Assembly (NCBI RefSeq): GCF_001938565.1
Contig: NZ_MSYM01000015.1
Span: 1-33,230, forward strand
Origin: Rhodoferax antarcticus ANT.BR
GTDB taxonomy: Bacteria > Pseudomonadota > Gammaproteobacteria > Burkholderiales > Burkholderiaceae_C
Length of the DNA stretch: 33,230 nt
Reading direction: 5' to 3'
Positions within the stretch are counted from its first letter, which is position 1; each line of letters opens with the position of its first letter. Positions 23,490 to 31,882 of this stretch are shown in pieces. Both the position numbers and the translations under genes were made by a program. The notes under the pieces were generated by a model that had not been told where the DNA came from, ran no database searches, and saw nothing but the letters and a program-made list of their open reading frames with translations.

Positions 23490-23509
23490 ACCTGTTAGGA
23501 GAGCTCACC

Positions 23510-23737
23510 ATGATTTTGTCGCGTGTATCTGCTTACCTGAAACAACACCGGCAGGCCAGCCTACTGGATATGTCCATCGGTCTGGACACCGACGCTGAGG
23601 CCTTGCGCGGTATGCTGGACGTGCTGCAGCGCAAAGGCCGTGTGCACAAATTGCCCAGCGGTACGGCGTGCGGCGGTGGCTGCAACAAATGCAGTAGCGA
23701 CACCATCGAGTTGTACGCCTGGGCAGGCCCCGCCTGA
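23510..23737 (+). CDS. feoC: FeoC-like winged-helix protein
   Basis: A 75-residue protein starting MILSRVSAYLKQHRQAS with AGGAG upstream. It has a winged-helix fold (LLDMSIGLDTDAEALRGMLD, VLQRKGRVHKL) followed by the cysteine motif CGGGCNKCSS, which in FeoC proteins can hold an Fe-S cluster. FeoC modulates FeoB stability or feo transcription. Longer in-frame versions starting inside feoB are not needed. Confidence 0.9.
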   Translation: MILSRVSAYLKQHRQASLLDMSIGLDTDAEALRGMLDVLQRKGRVHKLPSGTACGGGCNKCSSDTIELYAWAGPA

Positions 23738-23787
23738 AACCGCCAGCCGGCTGCCCTGCAGCTGGTGACCCTTGCCACTCCTATAAG

Positions 23788-23832
23788 AAAATGGCCTCTA
23801 GCCCTTATCCCAAAAGGGCTAGTAGCTATTAA
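23788..23832 (-). repeat. Dispersed hairpin repeat, copy 3
   Basis: The stem CTAGCCCTT (23798–23806) / AAGGGCTAG (23814–23822) is perfect over 9 bp. It lies between the convergent feoC and cytochrome c genes and could also serve as a two-way terminator. Its reverse complement matches copy 2. Confidence 0.75.
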
Positions 23833-23851
23833 TTCGAAGTAACGCTCAATC

Positions 23852-24169
23852 TCATTTATCCTGCACCCAACGGGCTCGTTGTGGCCAAAAAGTCTTGGCT
23901 GACCCGCACTCAGGGGCAAGCATCTGGCGGGCCTCCTTACCAATGGGAATCGGCGTGCCCTTAATAATGTGTTGCGCCAGCGTGACTTCAGCATCTTTTT
24001 TACCTTTGTACTTCTCGGCGATCGTGGTGTAAGCCGATCCGAGTACCTTCGCTTCGACCTTGTGGCACGCCAGACAGCCCTTGGCTTTGGCCAGCGCTTC
24101 GTCCGCCTGAGCTGCACCGCTCACCAGCACAGTCGTCCCGGCCAGCAGGTAAAACCCGATTGATTTCAT
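23852..24169 (-). CDS. Small class I c-type cytochrome
   Basis: A 105-residue periplasmic electron carrier. Signal peptide MKSIGFYLLAGTTVLVSGAAQA, then DEALAKAKGCLACHKVEAKV with one haem site (C32–H36) and the KYKGKKDAEVTLAQHIIKGT segment of the cytochrome c-551/c5 group. GGAGG lies 7 bases before the ATG. The C-terminus (PIPIGKEARQML … FWPQRARWVQDK) departs from the usual PMPP…AKTLVKWVLSL; M83 or so is a possible haem ligand. It could donate electrons to the peroxidase, but that is a guess. Confidence 0.82.
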   Translation of the reverse strand: MKSIGFYLLAGTTVLVSGAAQADEALAKAKGCLACHKVEAKVLGSAYTTIAEKYKGKKDAEVTLAQHIIKGTPIPIGKEARQMLAPECGSAKTFWPQRARWVQDK

Positions 24170-24226
24170 TCAGTGCCTCCATGGATAAAAACGGTTTTGA
24201 GCAACAGCCACCGACCTTAACCAAAG

Positions 24227-24241
24227 TGCGAATGATTCGCA
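24227..24241 (+). promoter_or_regulatory. Putative Fur box, perfect 7-1-7 palindrome, upstream of the haem receptor
   Basis: TGCGAAT-G-ATTCGCA is perfectly symmetric and contains the AATGATTCGCAT core seen in beta-proteobacterial Fur boxes. A TATAGAAT −10 candidate follows directly (24242–24249). It lies 109 bp ahead of the receptor ATG and 58 bp from the divergent cytochrome c start, so it could serve both. Confidence 0.65.
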
Positions 24242-24349
24242 TATAGAATACAAACTTCTTTAGCGAGCCAAGTCAAGCCATTACGCGCCAATTGCCCGTA
24301 AATGCCTTCAGCACAGCCAGCAAAAAATTATTTTTTGAAAGGGTGCTTT

Positions 24350-25873
24350 ATGGCTGATTTGCCGATCTCTAGTGTTTTTTCTTTGCCCAAACTCTCGCTG
24401 TGTCTCGGGCTCGCTTGGGGAACAGCGGCGAGTTGGGCGCAAACCGGACCGCAGCCGGTTTCGGCAGTGCAACACGCGCAGGCCACGCACACACTGAAGG
24501 CAGTGGTGGTCAGCGGCAGTCGGGTGGAACAAGAGGCCGACGATGTGCCGGCGACCATCACCACCATCACGGCCCAAGACATCGCCAACCAAAACCCGAC
24601 CGACCTGGAGGATTTGCTCAAAAACGAGGTCGGTGTCTCGGTGCGCGCCCAGCCCAACCGGGCATCTGGCGTGTTTTACAGCACCGGACGCGGGGGCAAT
24701 GAGGGGGTCAACATCCGTGGTCTAGAGGGTGACCAGGTGCGACTGCAGGTGGACGGTGTGAATCTGCCGGCCACTTATGAAAGTGGTCCTTATGCCGCCG
24801 GACGCGGTGATACGCTGGAACCAGAGGGCTACAAACGCGTTGAGATCTTGCGCGGCGCATCGAGCACCCAGTTTGGTTCAGACGGCCTGGCGGGTGCGGT
24901 GAGTTTCCTGACCAAGGATCCGTCTGATTTACTAGCCCTGGGCAACCCGACCCAGTTCAATCTGAAAACCGCTTATGCGTCAGCAGACAGCTCTTTTCAA
25001 TTGGCGCCCAGTTTTGCCTTCAAGGGCGACACGGTGCAGGGCATGTTCCTCACCAGTTTCCGACGGGGCCACGAAACCGACAACATGGGAACGAATGATG
25101 TGGCCAACCGGAGCCGCACCACCCCCAACCCTTCTGACGTCAAAGTGGGCTACCTGCTGTCCAAGTTGGTGATCACGCCCAGTGCCGGTCACCAAATAAA
25201 GCTGGCTTTGGAGTCAATAAGGCGGCAGAACGACACCAACATCTTGAGCTTCTTTGGCGACCCGTACACGGTAGCCACCCTCACCCAAGTGAATGCACGG
25301 GAAAAGATTTCTCGCGATCTGGCGAAGATCGACTACCAGTACATACCCACCGGCCCGACCTGGTTCGACATGCTGCGCACGAGCGGCTACGGCCAGCGCT
25401 CTACCAACCACCAATATGGTTTTGAGGCCCGTTCAACCAACCCCCTGGTACGCACCCGTGACACCGACTACTCAGAAGACACGGTGGGCGGAAGTCTTCA
25501 GTTTGAAAGTACTGCAGGGCAGGACATCACCCACAGATTTGTTTATGGACTGGATGCGGCGCAGGCGAAAGTGACTTTGCTCAAAGAGGGCTACAGCAGC
25601 AGTGGCGCCGCGTTTGTAAAGAACACCAGTTTTCCGGACACCGACTACACCACCTATGGTGCGTTCGTGCTGGATGAAATCAATTTTGGCGCGATCAGCC
25701 TGACCCCCGGTCTCCGCTACGACAGCTTCAAACTCTCGCCAAAAACCAGCGCTTTGTACCAAGTCAACAACCTGACGACACCCTCAGAACTGAGTGACTC
25801 AGCCTTGTCGCCCAAACTCGGCATGGTATGGCGGGTGGCACCCATGGCCCAACTGTTCACGCAATATGCCTAA
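24350..25873 (+). pseudogene. TonB-dependent haem/haemoglobin-type receptor, truncated by IS3
   Basis: An outer-membrane receptor of the haemoglobin/transferrin/lactoferrin family. Signal peptide to about residue 31 (…AASWAQ), then the plug: LKAVVVSGSRVEQEADDVPA, GRGGNEGVNIRGLEGDQVRL, YKRVEILRGASSTQFGSDGL and AGAVSFLTKDP. The barrel is open to …PMAQLFTQYA, where the IS begins and its first bases TAA supply the stop. The break falls just before the place where the family has its FRAP motif, so about 200 C-terminal residues, including the last strands, are missing and the barrel cannot close. The start at 24350 has GAAAGGG upstream. It was the first gene of the haem operon. Confidence 0.88.
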
Positions 25874-25935
25874 AGTGGACCCCGAATTTGAGACAGTAAT
25901 TTAAGCAGGATACTGTCCCAAGAAAAGGGGAAACC

Positions 25936-26235
25936 ATGAGTGAAACGAAGAAGCGCAAAGTGCACCAGCCGGAGTTCAAGGCGAAGGTTGGACTGGAAGC
26001 CCTGCGCGGGGTCAAGACCATCAACGAGATCGGCCAAGAATTTGGCGTACATCCGGTGCAGGTAGGCCAATGGAAGAAGGAAATCCAGGAACAAGCCAAG
26101 ACCTTGTTTGAAGGCCGTCGAGGCCCAGCGCCGGTGGCCGCGCACAAGGAGCCAGATCGTTTGTATGGGGAAATCGGGCGCCTGAAGATGGAGCTGGACT
26201 GGCTCAAAAAAAAGTCAGGGATCAGCCTGCCATGA
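25936..26235 (+). CDS. IS3 OrfA, copy B
   Basis: A 99-residue HTH_Tnp_1-type protein (MSETKKRKVHQPEFKAKVGL … TINEIGQEFGVHPVQVGQWK) with a C-terminal leucine-zipper-like stretch (LYGEIGRLKMELDWLKKK). It is intact, unlike copy A. Its end overlaps orfB by four bases. Confidence 0.93.
   Translation: MSETKKRKVHQPEFKAKVGLEALRGVKTINEIGQEFGVHPVQVGQWKKEIQEQAKTLFEGRRGPAPVAAHKEPDRLYGEIGRLKMELDWLKKKSGISLP
26206..26213 (+). promoter_or_regulatory. A8 slippery run for programmed −1 frameshifting (OrfAB)
   Basis: Eight adenines in CTCAAAAAAAAGTC lie near the orfA end. A −1 shift here moves from the orfA frame into the orfB frame, which is open upstream of the orfB ATG (K-K-V-R-D-Q-P-A-M-M-R), so an OrfAB fusion transposase can be made as in other IS3 elements. 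Confidence 0.7.
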
Positions 26236-27149
26236 TGCGCCAAGACTGGATTGACAAGGGCGACGCAGTTGCCGTGAGCCGCCAATGTGTTCTGACTGGC
26301 GTATCACGCGCCACGCTGTACGCACAGCAAAAGCCCAAGGCGCTTGATGAGCATGACGAACTCATCAAACGCCTGCTCGACGAAGAATACACACGCCACC
26401 CGTTTTATGGCACCCGCAGGATGGTGGTGTACCTGGGCCGTTGCGGCCACACCGTCAACAGGAAACGCGCACAACGCCTGATGCGCAGCATGGGCTTGGC
26501 AGGCATGGCACCGGGCCCCAATACCAGCCGCGCGCACCCACAGCACAAGGTGTACCCGTACCTGCTGCGTGGCGTGGCCATTGAGCGGCCCAATCAGGTG
26601 TGGAGTACTGACATCACCTACATCCGGCTGGCTCGCGGGTTTGTCTACCTGGTGGCCATCATGGACTGGTATTCCAGACGCGTACTGAGCTGGCGTATCA
26701 GCAACAGCATGGACGCAATGTTCTGCGTGGACTGCCTGGAAGATGCTTTGCGTCTGCACGGCAAACCCGAGGTATTCAACAGCGACCAAGGCTCCCAGTT
26801 CACCAGCGAGGCCTTCACCGGTGTGCTCAAGCGTGAAGGTATCACCATCAGTATGGATGGCCGGGGTCGGGCGTTTGACAACATTTTTGTCGAACGGCTA
26901 TGGCGCAACGTGAAGTACGAGGACGTCTACCTCAACGGCTACGCCACCATGGGTGAATTGCTCATTGGCCTGACGAAATACTTCAGCTTCTACAACGCAG
27001 AGCGAATGCACCAATCATTGGCAAACCAGACACCAAATGCGGTGTACGCCAGCGCCACGGGAGGTGGGGCGTTGATCGTGGACAAATTTCCGCGTGAGGG
27101 GGGAGAAACTCCCTGTTTCGCTGCGCTGCACAGAGAGTTTCTCCAATGA
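26232..27149 (+). CDS. IS3-family transposase OrfB, copy B
   Basis: Identical in protein sequence to 265–1182: 305 residues with DD35E triad D127, D185 and E221. Here it is joined to an intact orfA, so this copy is likely the active source. It has no functional link to the haem genes that it interrupts. Confidence 0.95.
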   Translation: MMRQDWIDKGDAVAVSRQCVLTGVSRATLYAQQKPKALDEHDELIKRLLDEEYTRHPFYGTRRMVVYLGRCGHTVNRKRAQRLMRSMGLAGMAPGPNTSRAHPQHKVYPYLLRGVAIERPNQVWSTDITYIRLARGFVYLVAIMDWYSRRVLSWRISNSMDAMFCVDCLEDALRLHGKPEVFNSDQGSQFTSEAFTGVLKREGITISMDGRGRAFDNIFVERLWRNVKYEDVYLNGYATMGELLIGLTKYFSFYNAERMHQSLANQTPNAVYASATGGGALIVDKFPREGGETPCFAALHREFLQ

Positions 27150-27262
27150 AATCGAGGGACAAAAATCAAGTCAAAAACCGGGGCAGCGCCGTCCAGCTGC
27201 GAGTGAAATCAAGGGCAGCTTAAACTGATTGAAAAATTGTCTTGACTTAGGGGTCCACTTTA

Positions 27263-30200
27263 GTCGAGGCGTGGCGAAACGACCCGGTGGGCATCCCTTT
27301 GATGGACGTGCCGTTTTATCTGTCTCAACCTGAATATGCAGGCGTGTTTGATGTGATGGTGGCCGCGGCCACCGACCAGGCCAGTGACCAGCTGCAAGCC
27401 ATCCCCGAGCAAGCGGCGGCTGTGGTGGGTAAAGCCATTGCCTTGGCCCGCTTGGCACGCTTGACCAATGCGGACAAAAAAGTCGCTTTGATGTTTTGGA
27501 ACTATCCCCCAGGCGAGAGAAACCTGGGGGCCTCCTTCATGAACCTGCCCACCAGTCTGGAAGCCACGCTGGCGGCCATGAAAGCGGCGGGTTACCGCAC
27601 CGAGACCCCCAATGCCGCCACGCTGACGCGCCAGCTGCAGCGCCTGCTCAAACCTTTTTATCGCCCCGCCACGGTGACAGCGGAAATGAATGCGCTGGTA
27701 CGCGACGGTCTGGCCGAGTTGATGCCCCTGGCCACCTACAAGACCTGGCTGGCCAACCTGCCTGAGGCGCGGCGCGAGGCCTGGATTACCGCTGTAGGCC
27801 CCCCGACAAGTCGGTGTTTTCGGTGCAACGTGATGGCCAGGATTTTTTTGCGGTTCCCCGCCTGAAGCTGGGCAATATCAGCATCCTGCCGCAACCCGCA
27901 CGTGGCGAGCCGGTGGATGGCGGGATGCATGCCAAAAACAAGGCGCTTTACCACTCTGACAGCGCCCCACCGCCCCACTCGTACATGGCGGGCTACCTCT
28001 GGATGCGTGAGCAATTCAAGGCCGACGCGTTGATCCATTACGGCACACACGGCACCCAAGAGTGGCTGCCCGGTAAAGAGCGCGGCCTGTCGGTAGATGA
28101 CTACCCCTTGCTGGCGATTGGCAATATGCCGGTGATTTACCCCTTCATCGTTGACAACATTGGCGAAGCGGTGCAGACCAAGCGGCGTGGGCGCGCAGTC
28201 AACATTAGCTACCAGACGCCACCGTTTGCCCCGGCCGGACTGCATGCGGTGTTGACCCAGTTGCACGACGATTTACACGCTTGGGTAGCCCAGGATGAAG
28301 GCGCTGTGAAAGAACAAATACGTGCCCAGTTGACGGCAGCGGTGGTTAAGGAGCACATCGATCTGGACATGGGCTGGACTACTGAGCGCATCGCGCGTGA
28401 ATTTCCTGCTTTTGTCCACGCCCTGCACGACCACTTGCATGAACTCGCCCAGACCGCACAGCCCTTGGGCTTGCACACCTTTGGCAAGGGCTCAGATGAA
28501 CATGGCCAACTGGCCACCGTGCTGATGATGCTCGGGGCGCCGTTCTGGGAGGCGACAGCGGTGCATATCGATGGCAATGACGAAGAGGCCGATGAAGCCA
28601 TCGTGGCCAACTTCAGCAAAATTGCCGAGACCCAACCCTACCAATTGCTGCGCAAGCATCTGGTGGAGCGACTGCCAACGGACGCGCTCCCGCCCGAGCT
28701 CCAGGCGATGGTCGAACAAGGCAAACGCTGGTTTACCGACCTTCAGGCTGAAGGTGAAACCCGTGGTCTGCTGGCGGCGCTGGACGCTCGCTACATCCCC
28801 ACCTCTTACGGCGGTGACCCGATCAAAAACCCCGACAGCTTGCCCACTGGACGCAACCTTTACGGGTTTGACCCGTCGCGCGTGCCCACCCAGGCGGCCT
28901 GGAAGGCTGGCCAGCAAGCGCTGGACCAATTGGTGGCTGCGCACCAGCAGAAAACAGGAGTGACACCATCCAAGTTCACCTTTTCACTCTGGTCGGTTGA
29001 AACCATGCACCACCAAGGCCTGCTGGAAGCGCAGGCGCTATGGGCGCTGGGTGTGGAGCCGACTTGGGATGCGGGCGGACGGGTGACAGATGTCAAGCTG
29101 GTGGCACGCCAGACACTCGGTCGCGCTCGTATCGACGTGGTGTTGTCGGCCACTGGCCTGTACCGTGACCACTTCCCCAACGCCATGAAACAGCTCGCCC
29201 GAGCCGCACAACTGGCGGCGCAGGCCAACGATGAGGCAGACAACGCGGTCGCCGCCAACACCCGCACGGTTGCAGGGCAATTAGCCGCACAGGGCTGGCG
29301 CACCGAAGCCGCCCAAAAGGCCGCCGAAACCCGGATTTTCTCCGGTGCATCAGGTAGCTACGGCTCTGGCCTGGACGATGCGGCGCTGGCCACAGATACC
29401 TGGAAAAGCAAGGCCGAAGGCGACCGCAAGCTGGCCGAGTTGTACTTGCGCAAAATGCAGTACGCCTACGGCCCCGATGAAGCCGACTGGGGCAAGAGCG
29501 CCGCCGAACTGGCCAGCACAGCTGGCGTGGGTGGCACCGCCGCCAGTGATGGCAGCCAAGCCATCAATCTATATGCCGCCCACCTCACAGGCACGCAGGG
29601 CGCTGTGCTGGCGCGCAGCTCTAACCTGTACGGCATGCTCACCACCGACGACCCGTTCCAATACCTGGGTGGCATTGCCGCAGCGGTGCGGGCCATCGAC
29701 AGCAAGGCACCTGAGATGTTCATCTCCAACCTGCGCGGCTCCGGCGCTGGCAAGGCGGAAAATGCCGCCAGCTTTTTGGCCAAAGAACTGGCGACTCGCA
29801 ACTTTCACCCCGGCCACATTCAGGCGCTGATGCGCGAGGGTTATGCCGGCACCACGCAGATGGTGGACAGCATCAACAACTTCACCGGCTGGACCACCGT
29901 GGCGCGTGAAATTGTGCGTGATGATCAGTGGCAGGAATTTGCCGACGTGTATGTGCGCGATAAACACAAGCTGGGCATCCCGCAATGGATGGAGCGCGAA
30001 AACCCGCATGCCTTGGCGCTGATGATGGAACGCATGCTGGAGATGGCGCGCCAAGGCTACTGGCAGGCGGACCGCGCCATGGTGGACGAGTTAAAGGCGA
30101 AATACAAGGATCTGGCGCAACGTTTTGACGCGCGCACTGACAACCGCAGCCTGCAGAAATTCGTCGGCTTGTCAGGTTACGGCTTGACCCGATCGCTCAG

Positions 30201-30462
30201 CCCGCAGGAGACGATATTGCGCAGCCCGGCACCAGGCGCCGCAGCGCGGCCCGTCGCCGCGCCACCAGCGGCACCAGCGACACCAGTGGCTCCTGCGCCA
30301 ATGCCTGATCTGCTGCCAGCACCACTGCCAATCACCGGCATCAAACTAGAGCAGATGCTGCATGAGGCTAAAAATGTCTTGGAACCCTTGCTATTAATTG
30401 CACTCTCGCTATTATTTTTGACACCGGTGGCCGGTGCCTGGCAACAATGGAGAAAAACATGA
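27263..30462 (+). pseudogene. CobN/HmuS-like membrane-anchored chelatase, 5'-truncated and frameshifted
   Basis: CobN/BchH-type large chelatase subunit. The frame enters from the IS junction (VEAWRNDPVGIPLMDVPFYL) and carries family motifs HYGTHGTQEWLPGK (about 28038–28080) and DSLPTGRNLYGFDP (about 28833–28875). A Pro/Ala linker then leads to a C-terminal transmembrane helix (LEPLLLIALSLLFLTPVAGA). That anchor, and the haem receptor, ChaN and ExbB-like neighbours, point to the HmuS branch, linked to iron removal from haem, rather than to cobalamin synthesis. The 5' end, perhaps 200–400 residues, is missing. At the C6 run 27799–27804 the frame shifts by one base; adding a C restores V-G-P-P-D-K-S. 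About 1,066 residues remain. Confidence 0.87.
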
Positions 30463-30535
30463 GAAAAATCATTTGTCAAAAAATCAGTTTTCATGGCAGC
30501 CCACTGAGACCCATGCGCGGTCAAGGGAGGCATTC

Positions 30536-31459
30536 ATGATGAAAAATTGGCTCCCCCTGTTGGTCCTGAGCTTGACACTCAATGCCTGTGCCGCAAACAC
30601 GCCTCACCCCACCCAGGCTCATGCCCTGGAAGACCGCATCTGGGACGTTGACGCAGGCCAGTTCATAAGCGCACAGAAAGCGTTTCAACGCGCTGGTGCC
30701 AGCCGTTATGTGCTACTGGGTGAAAAACACGACAGCGCCATCCACCATGCGCACCAGTTGCGGCTACTGCAAGCGCTGGCAGACCAGGGGCGCGCACCTG
30801 CGCTGGCGCTAGAACAGATGGATGTCAAACATCAAGCCCCTTTGAGCGCTGCTCAAAGCACAGGTACCCAAGACGCAGAAACACTCGCCAGTGCTGGCCA
30901 ACTCAACCGCGAGGGCTGGCGCTGGCCGATGTACAAGGCGCTCATCAGCCACGCAGCAAAGCATCAATGGCCCTTGCTGGCAGCCAACCTGTCACGTGCT
31001 GACGCGCGGGACATCGCTTTGGGCAAAGTGCTTCCAGACTTGCCCGCGCTGGATGCGACACAGAGGACCAACATGGAAAACGACGTGGTTCGCGGCCATT
31101 GTGGTTACCGGCCCGACACGCCAGTTTTGACCCGCATCGTGAATGCGCAACGCGCGCGTGATGTGCAAATGGCCAAGGTACTTGACTCGGTCAGCGGGCC
31201 AGTGGTTTTGGTGGCCGGTGCTGGCCATGTGCGCACCGACCGCGCCGTACCGCTCTACTTGGCCGAGCCGGTGCGGGCGCTGGCCATCGCCTTTGTCGAA
31301 GTGGCCAACGGCCAGATCAACCCCGAAGCGTACGACGGCGCCGGGTTTGACCTGCTGTGGTTTACCGCCGCGACGCCTCGCCCAGATGCCTGCGCCAAAC
31401 CACTGACCGGCTTGGTGGCACCACCCGCTGCGCCCTCAAACCCCAACACATCCAAATGA
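30536..31459 (+). CDS. ChaN-family haem-binding lipoprotein
   Basis: ChaN (PF04187, Tiki/EreA-like superfamily) is an iron-regulated lipoprotein that binds haem in Campylobacter. The 307-residue product has a lipoprotein signal (MMKNWLPLLVLSLTLNAC, lipid cysteine at residue 18), the motif YVLLGEKHDSAIHHAHQ with conserved Glu/His, then LALEQMDV and VVLVAGAGHVRTDRAVP with a further His. GGGAGG lies 5 bases before ATG 30536; a longer in-frame start (30434) would sit inside the cobN end and lacks a signal peptide. It follows the CobN/HmuS-like gene by 73 bp and precedes the ExbB-like gene. It appears intact. Confidence 0.88.
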   Translation: MMKNWLPLLVLSLTLNACAANTPHPTQAHALEDRIWDVDAGQFISAQKAFQRAGASRYVLLGEKHDSAIHHAHQLRLLQALADQGRAPALALEQMDVKHQAPLSAAQSTGTQDAETLASAGQLNREGWRWPMYKALISHAAKHQWPLLAANLSRADARDIALGKVLPDLPALDATQRTNMENDVVRGHCGYRPDTPVLTRIVNAQRARDVQMAKVLDSVSGPVVLVAGAGHVRTDRAVPLYLAEPVRALAIAFVEVANGQINPEAYDGAGFDLLWFTAATPRPDACAKPLTGLVAPPAAPSNPNTSK

Positions 31460-31470
31460 CGGAGAGCTCC

Positions 31471-31882
31471 ATGATTGAAACTTTGATGTACCAGACTGGC
31501 CAACTGTTTTTGCTGCCTGTGCTGGGGCTGGTCGCCCTGCTGTTTTTCTACGCGCTGTACGCTGTAGGCGCTTTTGTCGTCTAGGCACAGCAGCGGCGCC
31601 GACCCCAGCAGGGTCGTGGTTTTCCGCTGCTACGCCACGCAGAAAAGTTCCCGCAGGCAAGCGAAGACGAGCTGGACTTGTTTGCCCACAAACTGCTGGA
31701 GCCCGAACGGCTGGCCAGCCGCATTGCTCCGATGCTGGGCCTGGTGGGCACCATGATCCCGATGGGGCCAGCCCTCAAATCCTTGTCCGATGGCAACCTG
31801 GCGCAGGTCTCGGGCAGCCTGACGGTAGCTTTTTCGGCGGTGATTCTTGCGCTAATTGCGGCCAGCATCACCTATTGGGTCT
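31471..31882 (+). pseudogene. 5' part of MotA/TolQ/ExbB-like gene (HmuU-like): in-frame TAG, then IS4 break
   Basis: The ATG at 31471 has GGAG six bases upstream. The frame reads MIETLMYQTGQLFLLPVLGL and VALLFFYALYAVGAFVV, then meets TAG at 31582–31584, where TGG (Trp) is one base away. The same frame continues with AQQRRRPQQG … HKLLEPERLASRIAPMLGL, VGTMIPMGPALKSLSDGN and LTVAFSAVILALIAASITYW to the IS4 junction at 31882. The PMLGLVGTMIPMGPAL and FSAVILALIAA segments are the channel-helix motifs of the family. The missing 3' end is at 15391–15464. Two independent lesions make this gene non-functional as read. Confidence 0.88.

Larger units (their letters stand above)
25871..27262 (+). mobile_element. 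IS3-family insertion sequence, complete copy B (1392 bp)
   Basis: Terminal inverted repeats TAAAGTGGACCCC (25871–25883) and GGGGTCCACTTTA (27250–27262). It contains orfA and orfB. The 3-bp flanks are GCC and GTC, so there is no target duplication. The genes on both sides are cut (receptor 3' end, CobN 5' end), so the element sits at a deletion or recombination junction. It is the same element as copy A at 1–1295. Confidence 0.95.

Noticed and set aside
27263..30462. Cobalamin-pathway cobaltochelatase CobN
   Set aside because: No cobalamin biosynthesis gene is nearby. The C-terminal membrane helix and the haem-receptor/ChaN/ExbB/DUF2149 context fit the HmuS branch better. Not excluded without a tree.
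30459..30539. 26-codon ORF (MRKIICQKISF…) overlapping both the cobN stop and the chaN start by ATGA
   Set aside because: The overlaps are tidy, but the peptide has no hydrophobic or conserved features and chaN has its own strong GGGAGG. Probably chance, though conservation would change this view.
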